Shown here piece after piece: positions 12,430 through 20,462 of a DNA stretch of 40,377 bases. The notes under the pieces were generated by a model. It was given only the letters and a program-made list of their open reading frames with translations, ran no database searches and had not been told where the DNA came from. The stretch's first letter is position 1; each line of letters begins with the position of its first letter. Where the stretch lies: assembly GCA_021807085.1 (NCBI GenBank), contig JAKAPM010000007.1:1-40377 (forward strand), written 5' to 3'. The DNA comes from Nanobdellota archaeon (GTDB lineage: Archaea > Nanobdellota > Nanobdellia > Parvarchaeales > Parvarchaeaceae). A program made the position numbers and the translations under genes.

Positions 12430-13716
12430 CTACTGTTTCTGTTCGTTCTGCAGCTTGTTGCTGAGCGACACTACTTCATCCTTTGTTGCGAACAGCGATA
12501 ATCCTCCCTCTATCTTGTTGTACTTAACATCCAGTTCGTTTAGCCTCTTGGAGAATTCGTTCAGTTTGTTGTTGAGATCCACTATCTTGTTCATGCTGGA
12601 ATTTATCTGGTTGAACATCACCTCCACCTTAGATGTCTGCGTGTTCACCCTGTTCTCGCTGTCCTCCACTGTCTTCGATACCGACTGAACGTTGTCGAAA
12701 AGCTTGCCCGCGTTCTTGACGACAGATAGTTCGGATATCCTGCTAGACAGGTCCGATATCGCCTTGTTTAGCGTATTCGTCCTGTCGGATATCTTCTCAA
12801 CTTCCTTTCCTATTATCTCTATGTTGTCCGCGTTCTTTCTGGTCTCTATGGCTACACTCTCTGGATTGTAAGTGGTTATGGTGGCGAGCTGGCCTCTTGC
12901 CATGTTTATGAACTCTGCGACATGTTTCTGCGTGCCAGATATCCCCTCCTGTATGTTGTTGAACTCGTTGCCTATCGTCTCCAGTTTCAGGTTTAGGCCG
13001 TTCACTTCGACGGTGAGGGCGTTTACAGTGTTGGTCACCTTCTCGAATTTGCTGTCGTTGTCCACTTTGCTCTTCTTGAGATCATTTATCTCGTCTGTGA
13101 GGGAATTCACGCCCGGCAGGCCTGCGTAGACCGTCTCAGAGAGCTTATTCAGTTTCTCTGCGATCTCGTTCTGTGACGCGTTCAGGGTCGTTACGCTGCT
13201 ACGCAGGTTTTCGGACAGCAGTTTGTACTGGTTGTCAGCGACCACGGCGACCTGCTCCAGCCTCTTCACGTTCTCCGAATAAGTCTGCGTCTTCGCATTG
13301 ACCGCTTTCGATACAGAGTTGAAATTTTCCAGTGCCTTGTTCATGTTCGCGGACATGTCGCTTATGTTGTTCCTGAGGCTCTCCGTTGCTTCGTTTAGCT
13401 TATTTATCCTGGCCGACGTGTCAGAATACGTATCGTTCGCCTTTTTTACGGCGGCATTGAAACCGTTTACCGTGCTCTCCATCGTGGCAGAAACGGTGTT
13501 CAGGTCGGTCGTCAGTTTGTTCAGCTTGTTGCTGAAGGCTTCCTTGTTTGAATCGGCGACTATCTTCTTGTCCAGTGTTACCAGCTGTTCGTTTAGGAAG
13601 TTTATCTTGTTGTATATGTCGGACACTATCATGCTTATGGAGCTGTTGAATTTGTCTACGTTCTCTATATAGACCTCATAGTCCTTCGGCATCTCTATCT
13701 TTTGTGCCCCATCCAT
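12430..13716 (-). CDS. Long soluble coiled-coil protein, 428 aa
   Basis: Almost the whole protein is heptad-like alpha-helix without prolines, for example 'LNEQLVTLDKKIVADSNKEA', 'INKLNEATESLRNNISDMSA' and 'LNKLNEFSKRLNELDVKYNK'. There is a possible break near the single PGVNSLTDE segment (about residue 200) and another near 'ITTYNPESVAIE' (about 285). It is rich in Asn, Ser, Lys and Val, with many Asn at core positions, which favours flexible or parallel assemblies. No membrane helix, signal peptide, ATPase motif or HAMP is seen. It starts 26.5 nt from a perfect TATA palindrome, so it is leaderless. A structural, cytoskeletal or chromosome-associated role is conceivable only. Confidence 0.75.
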   Translation of the reverse strand: MDGAQKIEMPKDYEVYIENVDKFNSSISMIVSDIYNKINFLNEQLVTLDKKIVADSNKEAFSNKLNKLTTDLNTVSATMESTVNGFNAAVKKANDTYSDTSARINKLNEATESLRNNISDMSANMNKALENFNSVSKAVNAKTQTYSENVKRLEQVAVVADNQYKLLSENLRSSVTTLNASQNEIAEKLNKLSETVYAGLPGVNSLTDEINDLKKSKVDNDSKFEKVTNTVNALTVEVNGLNLKLETIGNEFNNIQEGISGTQKHVAEFINMARGQLATITTYNPESVAIETRKNADNIEIIGKEVEKISDRTNTLNKAISDLSSRISELSVVKNAGKLFDNVQSVSKTVEDSENRVNTQTSKVEVMFNQINSSMNKIVDLNNKLNEFSKRLNELDVKYNKIEGGLSLFATKDEVVSLSNKLQNEQKQ

Positions 13717-13736
13717 ATCTAATATTAAACTTTTTG

Positions 13737-13748
13737 ATATTTAAATAT
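13737..13748 (-). promoter_or_regulatory. TATA box (perfect 12-bp palindrome) of the coiled-coil gene
   Basis: ATATTTAAATAT is centred 26.5 nt from the ATG at 13716. It lies in the short gap after the ttuA stop, so the coiled-coil gene has its own leaderless promoter rather than being read from the ttuA operon. Confidence 0.6.
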
Positions 13749-13751
13749 TGG

Positions 13752-14666
13752 TTATACCGCCGTAGCTGTCAGTTCGTTTTTTATACTGCAGGCGTCGCAT
13801 ACCGTACCTGATGACGGTGAGCCGCATTGCGCGCACTTACCTATGCTCCTGCCGAAGTATTTCTTCCGGTACTTGGCTTTCATTGACATCATCCTGCTGA
13901 CCATGTGCGCTTTGGAGCCAGCTCTGGATGATTCCAGTTCTTTTATCTTCCTAGACACAACGCCCCTAAAGCCAAACCCTGCGTAGAAGCACGGCGTGTG
14001 AACGGCATTGATTCCTTTTATGACCGAGAAGAGCATCGTCTCCTTCTCACTCACGAACATGAACGGTTTTACTCTCGGTACAAACCCTTCCGTCTTTACT
14101 ACACCAGACACAGGCCCTAGCCTGAGGAGCTTGTCGATGTCATTCTGCAGAAGGTTCATCAGGACACTCTCTGCTTCATCATCAAGGTTGTGCGCGGTGG
14201 CTACTTTGTCTGCGTTCACGTCGGCAGCAGCATAGTTGATGAGATATCTCCTCAGCGTACCGCAAGTTGCGCACGGTATTCCCCGTTTGATCCTGGTTAT
14301 CTTATCCATAGTCTTTCCGAAGAAATCCTTGTACGAATATATTTTGTATTCCACTCCGAAGCTGGCGCAATATTCCTTCATAGTCTCTATGGTCCTGTCC
14401 CTGTATCCTTCTATGCCTTCGTCTATTGTTATAGATACCAGCTTGTTCCTGTCGGAAAAATGTTTGGATAGTATGTACAGTAGCGATAGCGAGTCCTTGC
14501 CCCCCGAGTTTGCGACCGCTACGGTCTCGCCGTCCCTGAAAAGGCCGTATTTTTTGATTGTGTCGAGTACTCTCTTCTCAAAGTTTTCCTCGAAATGCGC
14601 TACGCAGTACGCTCCCACAGCGGAGGATATTATCGCGTTTTCGTCGCAGACCTGGCATTTCATCAT
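13752..14666 (-). CDS. ttuA: tRNA 2-thiouridine synthetase, TtuA/NcsA (Ctu1) family
   Basis: 304 residues. Adenylates a tRNA uridine and replaces its oxygen with sulfur taken from a thiocarboxylated carrier. Visible: N-terminal zinc finger C4/C7/C21/H24; PP-loop SGGKDS (54-59); catalytic/Fe-S cysteines C132 and C135 in 'GIPCATCG', plus C226, as in TtuA; and a C-terminal zinc finger C278/C281/C290/C293. All residues expected of the family are present. The ATG overlaps the stop of the sulfur-carrier gene (ATGA), so the two are cotranslated. In archaea this modifies U34 (NcsA) or U54 (TtuA in thermophiles); which one applies here cannot be read from sequence. Confidence 0.92.
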   Translation of the reverse strand: MMKCQVCDENAIISSAVGAYCVAHFEENFEKRVLDTIKKYGLFRDGETVAVANSGGKDSLSLLYILSKHFSDRNKLVSITIDEGIEGYRDRTIETMKEYCASFGVEYKIYSYKDFFGKTMDKITRIKRGIPCATCGTLRRYLINYAAADVNADKVATAHNLDDEAESVLMNLLQNDIDKLLRLGPVSGVVKTEGFVPRVKPFMFVSEKETMLFSVIKGINAVHTPCFYAGFGFRGVVSRKIKELESSRAGSKAHMVSRMMSMKAKYRKKYFGRSIGKCAQCGSPSSGTVCDACSIKNELTATAV

Positions 14667-14869
14667 CCGCCGGAGAAGACTTCCAGCAACGTCAACTCTT
14701 CCCCTTCCTCCAGTTTCCTGTCTTTTGTGTATATCTCCCCCTTGTCGTTTATCAGTATCACAGAATCGTCGTTTGTAGCAAGCTTTCTTATCAGCTCGTC
14801 GGCGCTGCCGCCGTCCAACTCTACGGTTTTTTCGCCGAAATTTATATTTTTGACCTTTATACTTACCAT
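14663..14869 (-). CDS. Ubiquitin-like sulfur carrier (SAMP/TtuB/MoaD-type)
   Basis: 68 residues from the ATG at 14869 (MVSIKVKNINFGEKTVEL...). A TTG two codons upstream overlaps the valS stop and is less likely. It has a small beta-grasp pattern, and it ends in the diagnostic Gly-Gly ('LLEVFSGG') needed for E1 adenylation and thiocarboxylation. Lying directly before ttuA with an ATGA overlap, it is best read as the sulfur donor for tRNA thiolation. As with haloarchaeal SAMPs it could also be attached to proteins. Its likely E1 is the adenylyltransferase at 2258-3172. Confidence 0.88.
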   Translation of the reverse strand: MVSIKVKNINFGEKTVELDGGSADELIRKLATNDDSVILINDKGEIYTKDRKLEEGEELTLLEVFSGG

Positions 14870-14871
14870 GT

Positions 14872-17244
14872 TCAAGCCTTTATGTTGTGCATGCTCCTTA
14901 GGTCTTTTTCGACCTCCCCCAGTCCCTTCGGAATCTCAATGTCTATTTCGCTCTTGAGTGAAAGTTTCTTCTCCTTCTTTGCGTTCCATACGTTCTTGTC
15001 GAATTCCATTATCGCCGCACCAAGACTCATGTATTTTTCGTCGCCCTCCTCCAATTTTTCCTGTTCTATCACCTGCGAGTGCACCGACTCGTCCGAGTAG
15101 TTCTTTAGCCATATTATCTCGGATACGGATGGGGTTATCGGCGCCAGAAGCTTTACGATGCTCTTCAGAACGTAATTCAGGGTGTACAGTGCAGCTGTTT
15201 TTTCGTCCGCGGAGAAACCGTCGCCGTAAGCCCTTCCCTTGACCAGCTCTATGTAATGTGGTGCGAAGACGTTCCATACAAATTCCCTCATCTTGTTCGA
15301 TGCCGTGAACAGGTTGTATCTGCTGTAACTGTCCCTGCAGTCGTTGACCACCTTCTTGGTTTCGGCTATTATCCATCTGTCAGAATCCTCTAGTTTCTTC
15401 GGCTCGCTCCCCATCTCAATGTTTCCAAAGCTGTTCACGAGCCTTGCGACGTTCCACAGCTTCGTCAGGAACTTATTGGCCGCTATAACCTTCATCTCCG
15501 AATACAGGAAGTTGCTGCCAGGCGACGCCTCCGACGCCGCCCAGAATCTGAAGGCGTCAGCGCTGTATTCGTCGATAAGGGGCATAGGGTCCACTCCGTT
15601 TCCCTTGCTCTTTGCCATCTTCTCGCCGTGTTCGTCCAGGCCAACACCGTCCACGTACACGTCTCTCCACGGCAGCTTGCCGGTCAGTTGGTAGCAGCGC
15701 ACTATGCTGTAGTTCAGCCATGTTCTTATTATGTCAACACCTTGTATCCTTAGGCTTGTAGGGTAGGTCCTGCCGCTGAATTTCTCGTCTTTTCTGTATT
15801 TTGTCACGAAAAGCGCGGATACACTCGAGTCCATCCACGTGTCGAAAGTCCTTACGTCCCCCACGAAGCTGCTCTTGCTGCACTTCTTGCACACCGGGTT
15901 GCCAGGCGGGTTCTCCTTCCACGGCCTGTAGTATTCACCCGGCACCGGCACGTAAGGCTCGCCGCATTCCTTGCAGTACCAGACAGGTATCTCCGTTCCG
16001 TAGTACCTCCTTCTGGAAATCGGCCAGTCCGTGGAGACTTTTAGCCAATCTGTCAATATCTGTTTGTGCTGCTTGGTTACGAAATTAAGATCGTCTATCA
16101 GCTTGTTCAGTTCGTCTTTTAGGTCGATTGTTTTGAGGTAGTACTCTTCCATTGGAATTATTTCTATAGGGGTTTTGCTGCGGTCGCACATCGGGGTGCG
16201 GTGCGCTACGTTTTCACTCTTCTCCAGCAGACCCTTTTCTTTGAGGATTCCGACCATTTTTTTCCTTGCTTCTTCGACCAGCAACCCTTCGATGTCCTTG
16301 CCAGCGTCTTTGTTCATCTTTCCGTCCGTGCCTATAAGTATGGTCTCTTCCAGTCCAAGCTCCCTGAACAGCATCACGTCGTTGTAGTCACCGTAGGAGC
16401 AAACCATCACGACTCCACTGCCGAATTCAGGTTTTGCTGACGGGTGCGCGACCACCTTCACACTGGCGCCGTACAAAGGAGTCACTGCCTCTTTGCCTAT
16501 GAAGGGGGTATACCTATCATCGTCAGGATTCACTATCAGTGCCTTGCATGCTCCGAGGAGCTCCGGTCTAGTCGTCGCAACGGTTATGGTGTCGCCGCCA
16601 ATCTTGAATTTTATGTATACAAGCCTGGTCTTCAATTCCTTGTATTCTATCTCGGCATCCGCTATGGTGGTCCCGCAGTCTACGCAGTAATTGCTGGGCC
16701 GGTGTCCCTTGTACACCCTTCCTTTGTTCCACTGCTCTATGAAAGTGGCCTGCGTGAGGGCCCGGTACTCCGGCGAATCCGTCCTGTAAATATTGTCGAA
16801 ATCCGCAGAATACCCTATTGTCTTGAGTATGTCAATCATCTCAGTTTCCAGCTCGTCCAACGACTGCCTGCACAGCTCAATGAATTCCTCGCGCGGAGTG
16901 TCCCTCATGCTTACGCCGTGCTTTTTCTCCGTATACTTCTCTACCGGAAGGCCATTCCTATCCATTCCCACCGGAAACAAAACTTCTTTTCCGAGCATGC
17001 GTTCCACCCTGGCCATAATATCTATCTTTGAATAGTGGGCTACCGCTCCGAGATGCCACGGTCTGCCCGAAGGGTACGGCGGAGGGGTGTCTATTGTAAA
17101 AATTTCCTTCTTTGAATTTACGTCGAACTTTCCCAGGCGCAGGTTCTCCGAACTCTTTTGGATTGCTTCCTCTATCCCCCTATTCCATCTGTTCTGGGAA
17201 AAGATATCAGCTGGTAAACCGTCAAAAATCCCGTCTACGGCCAT
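14872..17244 (-). CDS. valS: Valyl-tRNA synthetase
   Basis: 790 residues, class Ia. The active-site entry is 'TPPPYPSGRPWHLGAVAH': the HIGH motif appears as H64-L-G-A, i.e. without the second His. From memory this variant is shared with some archaeal ValRS. Next are 'FPVGMDRNGLPVE', zinc-type cysteines ('NYCVDCG', later 'WYCKECG' and 'CKKC'), the CP1 editing segment 'TTRPELLGACKALIVNPDD', and the KMSKS loop 'EKMAKSKGN' near residue 543. 'VDPMPLIDEYSADAFRFWAA' is typical of ValRS. The anticodon-binding domain follows. The gene looks intact. The sulfur-carrier gene starts right at its stop codon. A TATA-like AAAAATAAAA lies about 25 nt upstream of the ATG. Confidence 0.93.
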   Translation of the reverse strand: MAVDGIFDGLPADIFSQNRWNRGIEEAIQKSSENLRLGKFDVNSKKEIFTIDTPPPYPSGRPWHLGAVAHYSKIDIMARVERMLGKEVLFPVGMDRNGLPVEKYTEKKHGVSMRDTPREEFIELCRQSLDELETEMIDILKTIGYSADFDNIYRTDSPEYRALTQATFIEQWNKGRVYKGHRPSNYCVDCGTTIADAEIEYKELKTRLVYIKFKIGGDTITVATTRPELLGACKALIVNPDDDRYTPFIGKEAVTPLYGASVKVVAHPSAKPEFGSGVVMVCSYGDYNDVMLFRELGLEETILIGTDGKMNKDAGKDIEGLLVEEARKKMVGILKEKGLLEKSENVAHRTPMCDRSKTPIEIIPMEEYYLKTIDLKDELNKLIDDLNFVTKQHKQILTDWLKVSTDWPISRRRYYGTEIPVWYCKECGEPYVPVPGEYYRPWKENPPGNPVCKKCSKSSFVGDVRTFDTWMDSSVSALFVTKYRKDEKFSGRTYPTSLRIQGVDIIRTWLNYSIVRCYQLTGKLPWRDVYVDGVGLDEHGEKMAKSKGNGVDPMPLIDEYSADAFRFWAASEASPGSNFLYSEMKVIAANKFLTKLWNVARLVNSFGNIEMGSEPKKLEDSDRWIIAETKKVVNDCRDSYSRYNLFTASNKMREFVWNVFAPHYIELVKGRAYGDGFSADEKTAALYTLNYVLKSIVKLLAPITPSVSEIIWLKNYSDESVHSQVIEQEKLEEGDEKYMSLGAAIMEFDKNVWNAKKEKKLSLKSEIDIEIPKGLGEVEKDLRSMHNIKA

Positions 17245-17285
17245 CTTATGTTAACGTCCAGCGCCCTTTTATTTTTATCTCGGCT

Positions 17286-18617
17286 TCAGTTGAACGATAT
17301 CTCCTGCCCGTCTAGGAGCATGTGCGAACTCTTGTTCAGCTCGTACCCAAGCTCTTTCCCTATGTCTATCGTCCCGCTGAGCTTCTCCATACCGCCGTGC
17401 GATGGTATTATGTGCTCTGGCTTGAGCATCTTTAAGAAGGTCTTTATGTCGTTCCTGGATGCGTGTCCTGATACATGCACGTTGTCGGCTATGTTGACAT
17501 TGTAGCTCTCCAGCGCGCTCTGGAGCATGCTCCTGTTGGCTATGTTTAGGGGCGTCGGTATGGTCCTGGACGAGAAGATTACGGCGTCTTCGCTCGACAG
17601 CTTGTAAGCATATTGTCCTGTTACGAGTTTGTCAAGAAAAGCTCCCCTCTCTCCCTGGTGTCCAGTGCAGAGTATAACATATTTTCCAGGTCTATCCTTC
17701 GCGTATTTGAGAAGGCCGTTCACCTGTTCTCTCCTAGTAGCTACCTCTGGTATTAGGTTCTTGTCTATTATGTTATTGTTTACCGCGGCCTTTATGTACA
17801 TGTCCATGCTCCTTCCGAACACCATCACGTTCCTGTTGAGCTTCCTGCTTATTTCGACTATATTCTTGATCCTGGCTATGTGCGAGGAGAATGTGCTTAT
17901 AAATATAGTCTTGTTGCTCAGCGTCCTTTTTATTACGTCTTCCAGCATCGTTCTTACAACACTCTCCGAGAACGTGTACCCTTCCTGGTCCGAATTGGTC
18001 GAGTCGAGTATAATCGTCTTTATGCCGTCCTTGCTGAGCTGCGTAAGCCTCTCGTAGTCCGGTTTTCTCCCGAGCGTAGGGTTGTCGTCCAGCTTCCAGT
18101 CGTTCGTGTACAGGACCACGCCGTATTTTGTGTGTATCGCCGCAACCGCGCTGTTAGGGATGGAATGCGTTATGTTCACTAGTTCCACAGTTACGTTGTC
18201 CGATACCCTATATTTTGTGCCCGTGTTCAGGCTGAGGAACCTAGCCGGCCTGAGTTTCAAGTTTCTCATGAGGTGCTCCAGCACCTTTATCGTGAACGGG
18301 GTAGCTATAATAGGGCACTTGTATTTCTGGCTGAGGAAAGGCACCGCCCATACATGATCCAGGTGCCCGTGCGTTAGCACTATCGCCTTGACTCTCCCTT
18401 CTTCCTTCTCGAAGAAATCCCTATCATCCGGTATGACCGCGTTCTCAATCAGGGCCGCCGTGTCGTTTATGGAGATGTAATTCTTATCCCCCTCGAAATT
18501 CACTAGTTTTTCTATGTCGGCGCCCATGTCTGTTATAACGATGTCTCCGTCGACGTCTATGGCAGTCATGCTCTTTCCTATTTTGTTGTATCCGCCGAAT
18601 GCTCTTATTTTTATCAT
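17286..18617 (-). CDS. rnj: RNase J family beta-CASP ribonuclease
   Basis: 443 residues; archaeal RNase J is a 5'-3' exoribonuclease, so this is the expected mRNA decay enzyme. Metallo-beta-lactamase core: 'MGADIE', H83-G-H-L-D-H88 (HxHxDH), 'NITHSIPNS' and 'YTNDWKLD'. The beta-CASP insert carries 'IILDSTNS', 'FGRSMDMYI', 'ILCTGHQGERGAFL' and 'HVSGHASRND', and the last metal ligand is in 'IIPSHGGMEK'. No KH domain is seen, so it is not a CPSF-type aCPSF1/2. Its ATG overlaps the stop of the asnB-like gene (ATGA), tying it to the eno-rps2 cluster. Confidence 0.92.
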   Translation of the reverse strand: MIKIRAFGGYNKIGKSMTAIDVDGDIVITDMGADIEKLVNFEGDKNYISINDTAALIENAVIPDDRDFFEKEEGRVKAIVLTHGHLDHVWAVPFLSQKYKCPIIATPFTIKVLEHLMRNLKLRPARFLSLNTGTKYRVSDNVTVELVNITHSIPNSAVAAIHTKYGVVLYTNDWKLDDNPTLGRKPDYERLTQLSKDGIKTIILDSTNSDQEGYTFSESVVRTMLEDVIKRTLSNKTIFISTFSSHIARIKNIVEISRKLNRNVMVFGRSMDMYIKAAVNNNIIDKNLIPEVATRREQVNGLLKYAKDRPGKYVILCTGHQGERGAFLDKLVTGQYAYKLSSEDAVIFSSRTIPTPLNIANRSMLQSALESYNVNIADNVHVSGHASRNDIKTFLKMLKPEHIIPSHGGMEKLSGTIDIGKELGYELNKSSHMLLDGQEISFN

Positions 18618-19531
18618 ATTCCTTCTATAAACTCACCTACTGTTTTGTAACCCCCTCTTTTCGAGAGTAGCTCTATTCTGTCGACCACGCCACTTCCGTA
18701 CTGCATGGCCTTCTTCTTCCTTTTTACTATGAATTCGCTCAATCCCAGCTCTTGGCCCAGGGCTCTGAGTAAACTCTTATCGAAATTCTTTGTCAATTCA
18801 TTAAGGTCTAATCCCAATGCGTAATCTATAACGTTCTCCTCTAAGTAAGGATAGTATAATTTTGCATTTAAAACTTTCCCTACGGTGTTCAATCTGAGTA
18901 GGTCGGTAGCGTTCATATACGCTAGACGCCTGTCCCTGAAGTCCGCGAGCGCCTCTCTGGGCATCTTGCGGTGGCGGTAGAACCCGAAGAAGAGTTCGTC
19001 GCTGCCTATCCCGCTTATCACTGTGCGTCTGCCCTTATCTCTGAGGGCCTTAACGGCCGCGTACTCCGTCGCACCCATTATCAGATTGTAGGAGTATAGA
19101 CCAGCGCGTTTGAGTTCGGCCATTGACTTCATAAGCGATTCGTCATCCATCTCCGCGACAAGCACGTCCTTCCCGAGGTCCCTGGCAAGAACTCCAGCCG
19201 CAGCTACATCCTCGCTGTCCCCGAAGCCCGCGACACAGAGTTCTGTGTCCCTCCTCACGGAATCGGCCAGCACTGCAAGCACGGATGAATCTATCCCGCC
19301 GGATACCATTACAGCATCCGCCCTTGTTTTTCTGACGGCTCCCATGAGCACTTGCCTCAAATCGGAGATGTACCCTCCTTCCTTGTTATCTTTCCGCCTT
19401 ATAGATATCGAATCACTGAGTTCGACCCTTGAGGAACCCGGCAGAATCAGTTCACTGTCGTCGAATGGGATGGTTTCGGATTCAGAATTCAGCCTGTCTG
19501 TTATTATTGTTCTTTTCCTATCGTCTTTCAT
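18614..19531 (-). CDS. Asparagine synthetase-like ATP pyrophosphatase (no glutaminase domain)
   Basis: 305 residues that match only the C-terminal synthetase half of AsnB: PP-loop S77GGIDSS83, then 'AGFGDSEDVAAA', 'LIMGATEYAAVKAL', the 'SGIGSDELFFGFYRH' signature, and the C-terminal 'LYYPYLEENVIDYALGLDL'. The N-terminal Ntn glutaminase is absent: the first ~70 residues contain no Cys2 nucleophile and look unrelated. It could use free ammonia, or act on another carboxylate (protein or tRNA modification). The start at 19531 overlaps the DUF192 gene by 14 nt, and its stop overlaps rnj. Confidence 0.82.
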   Translation of the reverse strand: MKDDRKRTIITDRLNSESETIPFDDSELILPGSSRVELSDSISIRRKDNKEGGYISDLRQVLMGAVRKTRADAVMVSGGIDSSVLAVLADSVRRDTELCVAGFGDSEDVAAAGVLARDLGKDVLVAEMDDESLMKSMAELKRAGLYSYNLIMGATEYAAVKALRDKGRRTVISGIGSDELFFGFYRHRKMPREALADFRDRRLAYMNATDLLRLNTVGKVLNAKLYYPYLEENVIDYALGLDLNELTKNFDKSLLRALGQELGLSEFIVKRKKKAMQYGSGVVDRIELLSKRGGYKTVGEFIEGI

Positions 19532-19862
19532 ACGTCTTTATTGTCAGCCTGTCGCCTATGTTTATCTTGGAGTCGTTGTATACAGGGAGTTCCAGCACAT
19601 GTCTGGCCCGAGCCGGACCGTAATACATCTTCCATCTTTTAGCTCTTACCTTGTGAAGTACCTTGAAATCTCCGTCGAGCCAGACTATTTTTAGCTCGAA
19701 TCTTACGAAGTTCATATGTATATCCTTGACATCCGGAAGGAACGCTCCTGCCCCAGGAGTGGGGGTAAACATTAGACCGACTAGCTTTCTCGAGAAAGTA
19801 CCGCAATATTTGACCCTCTTGGCTATTATCCTGTCTCCCTTGTATACATCACAAAAATTCAT
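19518..19862 (-). CDS. DUF192 family protein
   Basis: 114 residues. Shows the DUF192 pattern: 'FSRKLVGLMFTPTPGAGAFL' (family 'r..GLMfr'), 'DIHMNFVRFELKIVWLDGDF' (family 'hmWMk.t.i.LDiifid'), 'KVLHKVRAKRW', and the terminal 'ARHVLELP'. The fold is a small beta-barrel. No lipoprotein signal is present, so this version is cytosolic, unlike many bacterial ones. Function unknown in any organism as far as I recall. It sits between rps2 and the asnB-like gene in one operon (3-nt gap to rps2). Confidence 0.85.
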   Translation of the reverse strand: MNFCDVYKGDRIIAKRVKYCGTFSRKLVGLMFTPTPGAGAFLPDVKDIHMNFVRFELKIVWLDGDFKVLHKVRAKRWKMYYGPARARHVLELPVYNDSKINIGDRLTIKTYERR

Positions 19863-19865
19863 ATC

Positions 19866-20462
19866 CTATATTATCTCTTTTGTAAGAAAGTCCTCTATAT
19901 TTATACGTTCCAGTCGCTCCTTTTCCTCTTTGTTGGCCATGTTGAGTGCCAGCATGTAGAGTATCAGGCCTATGCTGTTGCCGCTCTTGTTGTTTCCAGG
20001 TATGATCAGGTCTATGAAAGAGGTGCTGTTGTCAGTGTTGGATATGCCTATTACCGGCACATTTATCTTCTTTGCGTCATTTACCGCCCTCCTGTCTGAT
20101 TTGGGGTCGGTCACTATCACGACTTTCGGCTCGAAAAAGTTCTTGTAGCTTATGTTGGTGAGGGAACCAGCCAGGTACCTCCCGAAATTGACGCTGAAGT
20201 TCATGAGTTTCGAAAAGTTGTAGACGCCGTAGTACGCGCTGTCGAGGGTGCATACTAGAAGTATGTCCTTCCTTGAATAACCTTCGAGCATCTTGGCGGC
20301 CAATTTTATCCTCTCGTCTATAACCTTTATGTTCAGTATGGTGAACTTGTTTGGTATCCTCTTGAACACGAATCTGTCGAACGCCTTGTTGTTGGCCTTC
20401 GAGCCTATCCTAGTACCGTAAGTTTTGTACGCCTCTATTTTGTCCAATTTCTTAAATACCAT
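19866..20462 (-). CDS. rps2: Ribosomal protein S2
   Basis: 198 residues, archaeal-type S2 of the 30S subunit. Recognisable: 'YGTRIGSKANNKAFDRFVFK', 'FTILNIKVIDERIKLAAKML', 'VNFGRYLAGSLTN' (archaeal 'R+.pGtlTN'), 'FFEPKVVIVTDPKSDRRAVN', and 'VPVIGISNTDNSTSFIDLII'. The usual Pro-Gly before 'tlTN' is changed to A-G. It starts inside the last codons of the enolase gene (11-nt overlap). eno-rps2 adjacency is a widespread archaeal arrangement. Confidence 0.95.
   Translation of the reverse strand: MVFKKLDKIEAYKTYGTRIGSKANNKAFDRFVFKRIPNKFTILNIKVIDERIKLAAKMLEGYSRKDILLVCTLDSAYYGVYNFSKLMNFSVNFGRYLAGSLTNISYKNFFEPKVVIVTDPKSDRRAVNDAKKINVPVIGISNTDNSTSFIDLIIPGNNKSGNSIGLILYMLALNMANKEEKERLERINIEDFLTKEII

Noticed and set aside
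16444-17031. Long open frame opposite valS
   Set aside because: It is the antisense shadow of a clear ValRS gene; composition is biased by the coding strand and no family pattern appears.
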